Shown: positions 26,576 through 37,409 of the stretch, one piece after another
How positions within the stretch are numbered: the first letter of the stretch is position 1
How the letters are laid out: each line of letters starts with the position of its first letter
Assembly (NCBI RefSeq): GCF_949628215.1
Contig: NC_134278.1
Coordinates: 42,985,191 to 43,049,190, forward strand
DNA from: Phalacrocorax aristotelis
Taxonomy: Eukaryota; Chordata; Aves; Suliformes; Phalacrocoracidae
Length of the DNA stretch: 64,000 nt
Direction of reading: 5' to 3'
Notes under the pieces: model-generated
Seen by the model: the letters and a program-made list of their open reading frames with translations, nothing else
Databases searched by the model: none
What the model was told of the DNA's origin: nothing
Position numbers and translations under genes: made by a program

Positions 26576-29500
26576 TGATGCTCTTTCTAGACTTAATCAA
26601 CACCCACTCAGGAGTGGGATATGTGTGGTCATTCACAAATTAACATAGATTCTTCTTCACTATCTTTTCCTTTTTCTCTCACATTGAGGGAATGGGTTGT
26701 ACAGATCTGTAGAGCTTTGCAAGTTTACAGGTGAAGAGGATTGCAGACTTTTCACTACTGTCTAATGTCTCAGTACCATTTTCACCTGTTTCATTAAATG
26801 TGCAGCTGATGGGAGAAACATTTAATTGATTTAGGAATGGATCAGTAAGGAAGTACTTCTTTATTTATTTATTTTTTTAGTTGCTGGCTGATACAAAATT
26901 CTAAAGAAAAGAAGTCTGAAAGTGATTCAAAAGAAAAAATATTTCTTTTGTGTGGTGAAATTTAAAGCTTAAAAAATGTCCTTCATCATACAGGTTGACA
27001 CACAGACTGCCAAATTCCCTCTAACCTGGTACTCAGAATTTAAAGCATTTCTGTCTAAGACTGATCCATTCCACCTGAGCTGGTGGCACAAAAATCTGGA
27101 CACCTTTGGTTTGGAAGATAAAGTTTCTAACGTGCTTAAATCTAAGCTGTACTGTATGTTTGAAAGTAGCACCTGGTTCCCACCTAACCCCCTTTATGAT
27201 TCACAGATGGGCTGGGAAGCAACTACTCATTTGGAATTCCCAATATGTAAGATATGATCTTAGCAAGACAATACACTCAGACAGTCTAGAGTTTTAATTA
27301 AAAGCTACAGCCAGATGAAGAATCTTACTGCAATTAATTCTGATAATTGAAATGTTTACCCAGAAAGATATGGACACGGACACTAGAGCTTCATCACTGT
27401 ACGGGGTGTCAGAGCTGCAGCTCCTGCAACCGGGAGAGGGGCTTAAGCACCAAGTAACAGGCTAGGCAAGACCAGCTTCATCTGCATCATCCTGTTGAAC
27501 CTGAGCTACTCTGGGGGAAGGAGTGCAAGAATTAGTGATTCAGAGAGCAAGGCGGAGAGTGTGACTGGTACTCTAATTATTAAGGCTCCAGGTTAGCAAC
27601 AGCTGGACTCCAATCCATTTCCAAAGATCATTCACATATTTTAAAGAATGAGCCTGTAATGTAAGAAAATAATGATGCTTTACATAGATGTTAAAATTTA
27701 AGCCACTATTTTCCGTCCTTACCCAACAAAATTGGCTTCTCTAATGTTTTCACAATCATGTTCAGATTTGTGCCTTAGCTACTGTGTAGAAGAAAGTTAT
27801 TGTAAAAGGATTACCTCCTCGGTTTTCTCCTCCTGTGGCTGGGTTTTAAAAGAAAATGGCAGCTACTTCCGCATTCTTGTAGTGCAGGTTTCCTAATATA
27901 GGTGTACAGTGGGTTCAAGTGGAGAAAAAATTTGCTTTCTAAATTTCGATTGTGTTTAAGATGTAAAGGTGCTCTGGCACATAAAAATTGAACCTCTGCT
28001 GGGAATGCAGAGGCACCTGAGGAATGTTAATTTCAAGCATTAATGTGTCTATGTGTTTTGGCACTCTGACAGTCAGGTATCAGCTGAACGTGGGTTTTCA
28101 GGATCATAAATTTAGATGTAGACACACCATTCCCACTTTATAGCCTTTTTCACAGCTTACCTTGTGAAAATGTTGTCCACAGCTGTAAGGGAAAAATACA
28201 TATCTTTCCCTGACACTTATATCACTGCTTTATTAGCAACATTGGTTAAGGTGATTCTCTAGTTTGAATTCTTTCTTTTAATTAATTAAAGATATTTACC
28301 CTTTTTATTTCAAGTCATATAATGTTTCCATCTTAGATAAATAACATATTGTCTTATACATTTACTTCCAAGGCGCTGCTGACCATCTCGTTTCGTTACT
28401 GAATGTTATTATGTAGTCAAATCTGAAAATAGTTGAATTACTTGAAAAAAAAAAGTCCACTTTAGTGTTTAATATGCTATGCAAATGTGTGATGAAAAGT
28501 GTTTTGCTTTCTCTGAAAGAAAAATGCATAACCTCAAATCTGCAATAACTGAAAATTACAATTGCATTTAATGCACTTGGTTTCAAAGCTGAAAAAATGA
28601 GAGAGATTCCTTTTGACAGGTTCTATTCTAAGTTAAAAGACTTATTCCAATTTAGAAAATGAGCATTCCTTCAGAAGGAGAAGAAGAGCTCAGAGAAAAA
28701 GCCTGACATATCATGCTATAATGCACCATTGTCTTAATACCATCAAAATAACACCAGAAGCCACTTGAGGATTTTTGGCTGAGCTGCAGAGGCTTGTTCA
28801 CCAATCACTAGACATTCAAACAGAAGAAAGAAATCCCCTGTAAGACTGGCTAAAAGGCTGTGAATTATTCTTCCTTTCATCTGACAGACTTGTCTTGGAC
28901 ATAAAATGCAGAAATGGATCTGAAAAATAACAGAAATCTGCACCTTTACCTTTGAAAGTTACCTATACACATACATATTATATGCGTGTGTGTGTATATA
29001 TATCTGTATGGAAGCTGAACTGCCCTTCTGCCTGCCTCGCCTTAGCTACTGAGCTAGATTTTGGTGAACTCCAATAGTGCTATATGCTTTCTTGAAGATC
29101 TTGTTTGTGTAAACACAAAGGGAGAGAGGGAACAGATTTACCAAATACATGAACTGAAGGCACACTAAGGCACTGGGCTGGTAGTTTTCTCTCAGACAAA
29201 ACTTGGTCTTTGCTGTCAACCAAGTGAGATGATATTGAAGCCAACATTTCAAGCAAATCAGTCAGCAGACAGTTTTCTGCAGCTTCCTAGTCATGCCGCC
29301 CTCATCAACACACACACCGTCATTCTGCCCTTGGCTTTGCTAGATTTTTACTATAGGCTGGGGGTAAGGGAAGTACTAGATGTGCGGCATCTGCATCCAG
29401 CCTGGAAACAGCCAAATGTGGGGAAGTCTGTGGGGAAAAGCACTATGGTTTCTTATTTCACTGCAAGCCATGATACAGCTATGCACTTTGGACCTAAAAA

Positions 29501-31070
29501 TGTAAGTGTATCACACACATTTGTAAGCACGCCTTCACAGCTTGCTTGACAAGTTGAAAGCTGCTTGACGCCTGTATACGGGATAACCTTTTTCATTATT
29601 TGTACCATTGGCCTTAATCCCGTTCCCTGCTGTTAACTTCATTTTCCCTTCCTGACTGTTGGACAGATATATTCAGATAATATCTTCTGATATTATACTA
29701 GCTCTTGCAGCTCATTCTAATGTTGAGCTTAGGAATCCCTGACCATACAAGCAGTTAAAAATGTGATAAGGGCAGAGAATGAGGGCAGCACATGAGAATA
29801 CTCACTCCCACAATGTAACCTGCTTGTTTTGGTCTTATGAAATTGCTCTTTACATGTTTTTTTCCAAATAATTCTATGGTAAACTTATAATGGAATAATA
29901 TTCTTAAGTCCCTTCAGACTTTGAGATAATTGTCAGCTGTGAGGTTTTTAATGAAATTTAACTAATGTAGAAGCCTATGTTATTCTTTTCTTCTTTTTGG
30001 TTGTTTTCCCTGCAGTCACGTTTTTATAAAAGTAAGACTTAGGAGTGGTGATAGAGAAAGCTTTTATTTTTTATGAGAAGGGGAAGAAAATTGAAGGAAT
30101 TACCTTTGCAAACAGATCTCTGATTACAGTTGATGCTCTGGGACTATCACTAGCGTTAAGACCAATAAACAATTTGGTAATACAAAGCCAAGTTCTAACT
30201 CTCTAGCTGCTAATTTTAGCTAGAGAACTTGTTTTCATTCTTAATATGCTTTTCTTTCACTTATGTGCTTTTGTTATCCTTTGCTGAGTGAAAAGGTAAA
30301 ATTGTGCTCCATTTAAGTATAAATAGGTAATTTTACTATATTTTTCATCCTTCACTCAGTATTTATTGCCTAATTCTCACTTTAATTATCTTTTTCATAT
30401 TTGAATAAAAGAACAAGTAAAGTAATTGCCAGTATTAAGACTAGAGTTATCTTATGTGATCCTAAAGGAAAAACCTTTCTTTAGATCTCACATTTTTAAC
30501 CAGGTGACCATCTGCTTTTTGACTGGAGCTGGTGGGTTTTTTTTAATATATTTTCAGTTACCTAGATTTGTACTATGGGGAAAAATACTAAAAGAAGCAC
30601 ATTAACATAACAGTCTTCAAATTTAGGTTCTTCAATTTTTCAACGCCTCTCGTGAAATCTAAGTTATTTTCCAGACATGTTAGCTTCCAGTAAACCGGTG
30701 ACAGGGTAACTGGTGAACATAAAAAAAAGAAAAGCCCTTGGATTGAATGAAGTGCTCTCACAAACCTAGAAACTTGTTTTATATCCTTTGTTGTCTCTTT
30801 GTCTTCACCTTTAAAAAAAAAGGATTAATGATATAAAACATAAAAACCACTAAAACCTTAAAATATTAACTTGCAATAACTAGAAGGTGTTGTTTATATT
30901 TAGAATAAGAAATACTTTTGTACATAGTTTGTAGACTTTTTAATGATATCTGCACAGGGGTATCAGAATATTAGTTAGCTGATCATTGTAAAACTCTATA
31001 CAATTGTTGAGTGTTATCTAATTATTCCTAGTTGTAGGAAACCTAATGAATTTCTGGTATTAAAAAAAAA
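26576..31070. other. Mostly non-coding stretch with one weak exon candidate
   Basis: No certain gene. A possible plus-strand exon lies at 26994-27246 (separate entry). A moderately GC-rich patch at about 27365-27585 has no recognised identity. A short TA/TG alternating tract sits at 28972-29003. The rest is AT-rich sequence with no repeat I can name. Confidence 0.45.
26994..27246 (+). other. Weak candidate exon, unidentified
   Basis: An open stretch of 84 codons starting with Val-Asp-Thr-Gln runs from an AG (CATCATACAG, ending at 26993) to a good donor-like AT|GTAAGA at 27247. The encoded segment is rich in Trp, Phe and Lys and matches no family I recognise. The polypyrimidine tract is weak, and the opposite strand is also open over part of it, so chance is a serious alternative. 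Confidence 0.2.
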
Positions 31071-31082
31071 AATTAAAACAAT

Positions 31083-31630
31083 GAAATATTTATTGAGTCC
31101 GCTGTCTATCCTAGCAGAGAGACTGGAAGACCTATAGAAGAATGGTTTTCTGACACATTTTTAATGGACCGGGAAAGACAACATGCCTCAGACAGGGAAT
31201 GCATAGCCAGGGAAGGCATTGTGCTGGAGACAAAGTAGGACAAAATCATGGAGCTGTTCCTCAGGATGACAACACACATTGCCATTGCCCCTGCTGCCCT
31301 GCACTCCTACTGTCATCGGTAGGAGTGCCACTGTGCATGACAGCAGCAAAATGGGCAAATGCGATGATAGCCAGCTCAAAGAGTCCAGGGTACTTTCCTG
31401 CTGACAAACACCCAGAACCATTTAAGAAGCCATATTTTTGCTCCTATGTGGCTTCAATCCACTGCTGCAGGAAAGCACGTGTCTCCCATGGATCCTGTGT
31501 TAGATCTGCCAGCACATGTAAATGTCTCAGCTGTAAGACTAATAGCGTACTTACATGTCCAATGCATTTGCATGGGCTAGCAGATATGATGCGAGACCGA
31601 TGGATTATCATCTTCTTGGATGGATACTAA
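31083..31630 (+). pseudogene. Possible decayed coding sequence, unidentified
   Basis: The composition shifts to near 48-50 percent GC. One frame (31083-31322) encodes a charged segment including Glu-Glu-Trp-Phe-Ser-Asp and Met-Asp-Arg-Glu-Arg-Gln, with a single internal TAG at 31236-31238. A second frame stays open for 143 codons over 31199-31630 and is Cys/His/Ser-rich. Neither has a recognised domain. A frameshifted relic of a transposon or retroposed gene would give this pattern. So would chance in GC-richer DNA. Confidence 0.25.
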
Positions 31631-31936
31631 GTATTCCAGTGCTCCTAAAGTGCCTCCAGACACCTGTGTTTTATCAATACCTAGGAATCTAATCTAAACT
31701 TAGCAGAACCATTCAGTTCCACTAAGTGTACTGGCAAGATTTCCACTGAGTGTAATACAAACTTGTGGTCTACAGGTGATACAGAGACCTTAAGATAGAC
31801 ATATATATTTAGGTGTCTTCATCTCAAAATGAATCCCACCCAAAGAGTTTCTTCCTTGATGAAATGCTGGCATTGGATATCCAGTATACAGATACTTACA
31901 CAGATACAGATTGTTTGTCTTACCTTTGTTGCTGAA

Positions 31937-32044
31937 TCATGATAAAAGAATAAGCTTTATTAATAGAGCTCCTCATGATAAAAGAATAAGCTTTATTAAT
32001 AGAGCTCCTCATGATAAAAGAATAAGCTTTATTAATAGAGCTCC
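31937..32044. repeat. Perfect tandem triplication of a 36-bp unit
   Basis: Three identical head-to-tail copies at 31937-31972, 31973-32008 and 32009-32044. The unit starts TCATGATAAAAGAATAAG and ends AATAGAGCTCC and contains both AAGCTT and GAGCTC. Zero divergence across 108 bp indicates a recent duplication. The unit is 12 codons long, so a frame is kept open across it, which is incidental. There are no spacers, so it is not a CRISPR-like array. Confidence 0.97.
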
Positions 32045-33324
32045 TCTATGCAGCTTTTTCCTGCTGGCTGCTGGCAGAGCTGTCCTGCACACCATTTTCT
32101 GTTTAGCTGACCACCTAAGGTTTCTTTGTAATCTCCAAATCTGCTGGGTAATATAGTTCTTGGCTGCCCTGTGTGAATCGTTTCTTGGTTGAACACCAGG
32201 ACATGTACGAAGTCAAAGGATCTCACAATGGGTTCCTGGGCACTAGCCATGCTAGGTTATCTGCTCAATGTATTCTTTTTTCAAATCTTTGTGGAAAATC
32301 ATCAGATGCAGCAACCTTTAGTAGGAGTCAAGTTGCTTGCAAAATTCTGTCATATTCTTACAGCATTCTTACAGATATTAACAATATTTCCAAAGGTTCC
32401 ATTTTGCTCTTTTTGTCCACTGTTATTTTGCCAGCTCTTCTGAGCTTTAACTTGCCTATTGGGGATGCTTTCAAAGTACCTATATGCTTCAATTATTCAG
32501 ACAATATTTTACAGAAGTCTGGCTTCTAATGATTCTTCTCGAGACATGCCTGAGCATGATGGTGATCTTTGGCTAATTATAAGGCTATATATCTAAAACT
32601 ATTTGGGAGGATGCAGCTGCTAGAATGGGTAAGTCCTGTTCTATTCACTCATGTCATATATTATAAAGGCCTCTCCTAGCCATCCTCCAACATTAAAAAA
32701 ACATAACCTGGACATAAAAATTTGTAAGCAAAGTAACTACATCAAAAGATAAATAGGCCAAAGTGGATGTGAAATGCAATAGAAGGGAGAGTCTGACAAA
32801 AGTTGAATAGTTAGGAATATGTCTGTTCATACCTTAGAACAAACAAATTCATTCCAATATGCCCATGCTCTTACTCCAGTGTATAAACTCTTTTTAGAAA
32901 ATAACTTTTAAAAAGTTGTGTGTGATAGCAAGACACTGTCTAAGGAAGACTTAAACACTTCTAAATATACCCCTAATCACCCTACTAGTCTACACACATA
33001 TATAAAGTCTTCTTACCTTTGTTGCTGTGTATGTGTAGATACAAAGGAAATAATCTCATGTATTTCTGAAAATAGATCATAAGCAATCACCTTTTGTGTG
33101 TAGTGGGGGAGGGAGAAGACATACAGGTGAGGAAAAGGAATCTACCACAACAGAGATACAGCTAAAGAATTATGTATAGAGAGAATAATGTAGAAATGCT
33201 GAGAAAGTGAAAGAAAGGAAGAAATGTTTTCTTCTTTTTTGCTAAGTGAAAGAAAGCCCCAACCTCTAGTTAATTAGAAGAGGGGCACAACATCTAATAG
33301 CCAAAAACTCCCAAGTTCCAAACC
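32045..33324. other. Non-coding stretch, no gene seen
   Basis: A 118-codon open frame at 32173-32529 and an overlapping minus-strand frame have no recognised domain and no splice context. Otherwise AT-rich and featureless. Confidence 0.45.
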
Positions 33325-33480
33325 ATCTGAAAATGACTTTGCTGTAGCAGTGGGCAATTCACTTTACCTCTCTGAGTTTTCTCATATGTAATTTGCAGAT
33401 CAGTATTTATTCTTGTCATAAAAGTTGTATGAGGAAAATTAGTTAATATGTGTGTGTCACTTAATGCTGAAAAGTATTCT
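33325..33480 (-). mobile_element. MIR-like SINE relic
   Basis: Read on the plus strand, GTGGGCAATTCACTTTACCT, CTCTGAGTTTTCTCATATGT, AATTTGCAGATCAGTATTTA and AAAGTTGTATGAGGAAAATT follow the order of a reverse-complement MIR: the 'gggcaagtcacttaacctct' segment, 'cctcagtttcctcatctgta', then the 'gttgtgaggattaaat' segment and ATTAGTTAATATGTG. The element is therefore on the minus strand. It is strongly diverged and inactive. Boundaries are approximate. Confidence 0.65.
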
Positions 33481-33786
33481 GATTTTAAAACTGGATTTGT
33501 TTATTTTGTCTTATATGTCTTGAATGTTTTTACTGTAGTTGGTGTAAAAACAGTTGTGGTGTCAGACATTCTGATCCAAAAGCCTCCCACAGGAACTTTT
33601 AAATAGATTTAAATTAACCAAAGGGGATCAAACATTGTCCTCTGAATTTAATAATCTCTGCCTTGTAGAATTATGGAAAAGTAATTAAAAAGCTAAATAT
33701 AAGGATCCCACATCATGTTTCCCAGTTCATTCTTGCATGTAACATTTCATGCAAATCAGATTTGATTGTTTGACTTAAAAATTACT

Positions 33787-33855
33787 GGGCCAGATTCTCA
33801 GCTGAACTAAAATCAATGGAGTGGAGCTGATTTACCCAACCTGTGTGTCTGATCC
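33787..33855. mobile_element. Ancient palindromic MITE-like relic
   Basis: The left end is GGGCCAGATTCTCAGCTG. The middle holds AATCAATGGAGTGGAGCTGA, followed by TTTACCC, and the right end CTGTGTGTCTGATCC is a decayed inverted version of the left end. I recognise this layout, 'ggccagattctcagctg ... tcaatggag ... gatttac ... ctgaggatctggcc', from old palindromic repeats common in turtle, crocodile and bird genomes. The short length and inverted ends fit a non-autonomous DNA transposon. The family name is not certain to me. Confidence 0.5.
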
Positions 33856-34620
33856 ACGGCATATATTTAACTTATTCAGATGTACAAAGGAAAAAAAAAA
33901 GGGAACTTTATTTCAATGTAATCTTTTTCCCCTTCAAAGTAAGATTATAGCTGTGGTTCATGGTAAGCAACATTAAACTGATGAGATCTATGCAAAACTA
34001 CAAAGGGATGGAGTCTGACTTTAAGCACAACTCTGAGTATGCCCACTCCCACCACAACCACAGGAGGCATTGTAGCTCACAGACCCAATTCCTCCCTTGT
34101 TTCCTTTTACATCCCTGGAGTTAATAACTTATTACTGGTGAGACTCAACACCGAATACCTATGCTCCCACTGTGAGTTGGCTCAGTTATTTGGCTAAGAA
34201 AAAGGGGAAGTGAACCACTGCTGTGACTGTTCTTCCATTTCACATAAAGCAGCCTGGCTTCATACAAGTCTGCTTGGGTCCAGCAGGAAAGAGTCATATA
34301 GATAACAATGCAATCTATATGCTTTGGAACTGCAGCAGCAGTAAATGAATACGTAAGGCATCGTAATTTCCTCAACTTCACCATACTAGTTGAGAACCAG
34401 GCCCAGGACTGGTGTATAAAACTCACTTGGAAAAAGAGAATTTGATCCTGACTGTTCTTCAGCTTCTCTGGGTTTTCTTGTTGTCTTCAGACTCTATTGA
34501 AATTGAAGGATCATTATCATAGAGATTTTGGAGGGAAATAGCAAATTAAGGTCAAGTTCCTTATGTCTTCCTAGATTTTTAATTCAATTTCCAAATTTGC
34601 TTTCATAATTACTGTGACTT
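33856..34620. other. Non-coding stretch, no gene seen
   Basis: A 93-codon minus-strand frame (34145-34426) has no recognised domain. The sequence around 34020-34110 is slightly GC-richer. No repeat is recognised up to the CR1 boundary. Confidence 0.45.
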
Positions 34621-35245
34621 TCATAGAATCATATCATAGAATCATAGAGTAGTTTGGGTTGGAAGGGACTTTAAAGATCATTTAGTTCCACCCCCCTGCC
34701 ATGGGCAGGGACACCTTCCACCAGACCAGGTTGCTCAAAGCCCCATCCAACCTGGCCTTGAACACTTCCAGGGATGGGGCATCCACAGCTTCTCTGGGCA
34801 ACCTGTTCCAGTGACTCACCACCCTCAGAGTGAAGAATTTCTTCCTTCTATCTAATCTAAATCTACCCTCGTTCAGTTTAAAGCCATTACCGCTTGTCCT
34901 ATCACTCCATGCCCTTGTAAGGAGTCCCCCTCCAGCTTTCTTGTAGGCCCCCTTCAGGTACTGGAAGGCTGCTATATGGTGTCCCCAGAGCCTTCTCTTC
35001 TCCAGGCTGGACAACCCCAACTCTCTCAGCCTGTCTTCACAGGAGAGGTGCTTCAGCCCTCTGGTCATCTTTGTGGCCTTCCTCTGGACTTGGTCCAACA
35101 GGTCCATGTCCTTCTTATCTTGGGGGCCCAAGAGCTGAACACAACACTTCAGGTGGGGTCTCACCAGAGTGGAGTAGAGGGACAGAATCAGCTCCCTTGA
35201 CCTGCTGGCCACGCTTCTTTTAATGCAGCCCAGGATATAGTTAAT
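34621..35245 (-). mobile_element. CR1 LINE, 5'-truncated copy with ORF2 C-terminus and 3' UTR
   Basis: The plus strand starts with TCATAGAATCATATCATAGA, ATCATAGAG, then GGTTGGAAGGGACTTTAAAG, the complement of a CR1 3' terminus. Reading the minus strand from about 35245 gives a single uninterrupted frame to 34682, about 190 codons of CR1 ORF2. It includes the C-terminal signatures VASRSRELILSLYSTLVRPHL, cut here to its first half Val-Ala-Ser-Arg-Ser-Arg-Glu, then Arg-Pro-His-Leu-Lys, Leu-Arg-Glu-Leu-Gly-Leu-Ser-Ser-Leu-Glu-Lys-Arg-Arg-Leu and HWNRLPREAVDAPSLEVFKA. This is the region after the reverse transcriptase catalytic core; the endonuclease and RT motifs are missing. The intact frame suggests a younger insertion than the copy at 50 kb, but the truncation makes it immobile. 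Confidence 0.95.
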
Positions 35246-35455
35246 TATCATAATGTAATGGAAGAAACAGGGAGATCCATATGAGTTAGGTGGGTTACAG
35301 AAATAGCGAAAAATCACATTTTGGTTTCTGGAAAATGAATAACTTCTTCATTGGATACATGTGTGTTTACCTCACTTACCTAACCCACCTCCAGCAGGAT
35401 ATCTTAATTATCAAAATCACTTTAAATAAAAGGTTTGCCATCCAAATTCCTGATC

Positions 35456-35935
35456 TTCCCTTCCCTTCCCTTCCCTTCCCTTCCCTTCCCTTCCCTTCCC
35501 TTCCCTTCCCTTCCCTTCCCTTCCCTTCCCTTCCCTTCCCTTCCCTTCCCTTCCCTTCCCTTCCCTTCCCTTCCCTTCCCTTCCCTTCCCTTCCCTTCCC
35601 TTCCCTTCCCTTTCCTTCCCTTTCCTTTCCTTTCCTTTCCTTTCCTTTCCTTTCCTTTCCTTTCCTTTCCTTTCCTTTCCTTTCCTTTCCTTTCCTTTCC
35701 TTTCCTTTCCTTTCCTTTCCTTTCCTTTCCTTTCCTTTCCTTTCCTTTCCTTTCCTTTCCTTTCCTTTCCTTTCCTTTCCTTTCCTTTCCTTTCCTTTCC
35801 TTCCCTTCCCTTCCCTTCCCTTCCCTTCCCTTCCCTTCCCTTCCCTTCCCTTCCCTTCCCTTTCCTTTCCTTTCCTTTCCTTTCCTTTCCTTTCCTTTCC
35901 TTTCCTTTCCTTTCCTTTCCTTTCCTTTCCTTTCC
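35456..35935. repeat. 480-bp pyrimidine pentamer array, 96 in-phase units of TTCCC and TTTCC
   Basis: Exactly 96 pentamers without a phase break. There are 31 TTCCC (35456-35610), then one TTTCC and one TTCCC (35611-35620), 36 TTTCC (35621-35800), 12 TTCCC (35801-35860) and 15 TTTCC (35861-35935). A degenerate pyrimidine tail continues to about 35990. The strand is purely pyrimidine over nearly half a kilobase, so it has strong potential for intramolecular triplex (H-DNA) and replication stalling. The block structure shows serial homogenised expansions. Long frames of Phe-Pro-Ser-Leu or Lys-Gly-Arg-Glu repeats on both strands are artefacts. True length may be misassembled. Confidence 0.98.
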
Positions 35936-37362
35936 CTTCTCCTTTTCTTTTTTTTGTTTGCTTTTGCTTTTGCTTCTTTTGCTTTTCCTTTTTTCGACAT
36001 GGGTATCTCTTTCTCTTCATTATTTTATGTTGTTGTAGCTAACAGCTAGACACAAGTTCAACAGCCGGCGTGAGCAAATTTTATTTTGTGGAACATCATG
36101 TAAGTATTGTTCTTGTTTTCCTTTTGCATAAAATTTATGTGGCAGTAACTCCTTTATTAAATTGCAGTGAGGAACAAATACATTTGTTCATCAGATGGCA
36201 GTGAAAAGCAGGAGGGACCCCAAATCCATTAACTGAAAAAACTGGATGCATAAAATTTACTCAGAAATTACTCACTGTTTTTTGGATCCATTTAAAAGGA
36301 ACACTTACAGAAGCAGATACTTCTGGCTCAGGAGCAGTGAAGCCTAATGAAAAAAATATAAGATGTAGAGATAGGAGTTCATAAATTCAAACCCATGTAT
36401 TCTGGAGACAAATTGAAGAAAATTAGACAGGTATCTGGCCAGACCTCATTTGGAAAAAATATTTTTGCAAATACTGGGTCTTCCTGAGTGTTCCACTTAT
36501 TCTGTCATATGTGAATTAAGAGAACTAGAATATCTGTTGTTCCAAATTAGTCAACACGTCCACATGATCGCTCTACAAAATCTTAGCGTTTCTTCATTTT
36601 ATTACCGTGGGAAATCTCTACTGGGAAGTACTTATTAGTTTCACTGCAAAAAAGGGGATTGCACTGGGCAAGGAAATCAATATATATGGGTATGAACCTT
36701 CACATAAATCTGTTAGAATAGAGAACAATTTGCATGTATATTTTCACATAAAGAACTATGGAGTTCACACAGCTAAATGAAGTACTTCTGGAATGTATTT
36801 GTAAACAAAGCCAATGTTCTTATGACCTGTATGTCAAGTAGCAGTTTGAATGTAATTATACTGATTGCTGCCTCTGGAGTTTCATTTCCCTGCAATATAT
36901 TTTTCACTCTGCTAGACCGTGAACAGAACAGATATATCACCCAGGAAGGATGATTTCTGGCCCATGACTGAACCAGGGGACAAATAAGTGCATGTCCTGG
37001 CCATGTCACGCAACCACTTTCTATATCCTGGCTGTTGCAAAAAAGAAACCTGGATGTACAAGGCCTTGGTATGTTCTAAGCAGGTCCTCATGGAGGCAGC
37101 CAGCCTGATACATCAGGAAAGTTTCTGTGATTGTTCCTGTAATTTGAAGATGAATGAAAATCTCAAATCCACCAGGCAGGGACATAAAATAGTTAGTTCT
37201 ATGTTCAGATTTGCTGTGAAACACCAGTTAAGTAATTGTAACCTCTTCCTGTCTCCAAGTACAATCTAGAAATAGAAATAACAGTAACAGCTTTCTCTCA
37301 GTTTTGTGTTTTCTCTGAATTTAAACTGTTACCTTAAGGTTTTTGTATCCAGAGCAGAGACG

Positions 37363-37409
37363 GTATGTATGTGCATGCGTGTGTGCGCACGTGCACGTGT
37401 GCATGCATA
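37363..37409. repeat. 47-bp perfectly alternating purine-pyrimidine tract
   Basis: Every position from G37363 to A37409 alternates purine and pyrimidine, mixing TG, CG and CA/TA steps (core GTGTGCGCACGTGCACGTGT). Such tracts with many GC/GT steps are classic Z-DNA formers under negative supercoiling. It includes the palindromes GTGCAC and ACGTGCACGT. No gene is adjacent. Confidence 0.9.

Noticed and set aside
29229..29549. 106-codon frame as a gene
   Set aside because: No recognisable domain or context; opposite and shifted frames also partly open.
31937..32044. 36-bp direct repeats of CRISPR-like unit length
   Set aside because: Copies abut with no spacers, only three units, in a vertebrate genome with no cas genes.
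35290..36049. Four long open frames (190-250 codons) on both strands encoding Phe-Pro-Ser-Leu or Lys-Gly-Arg-Glu repeats
   Set aside because: They are the translation of a pure pentamer array; a five-base unit without stops stays open in every frame. No gene.
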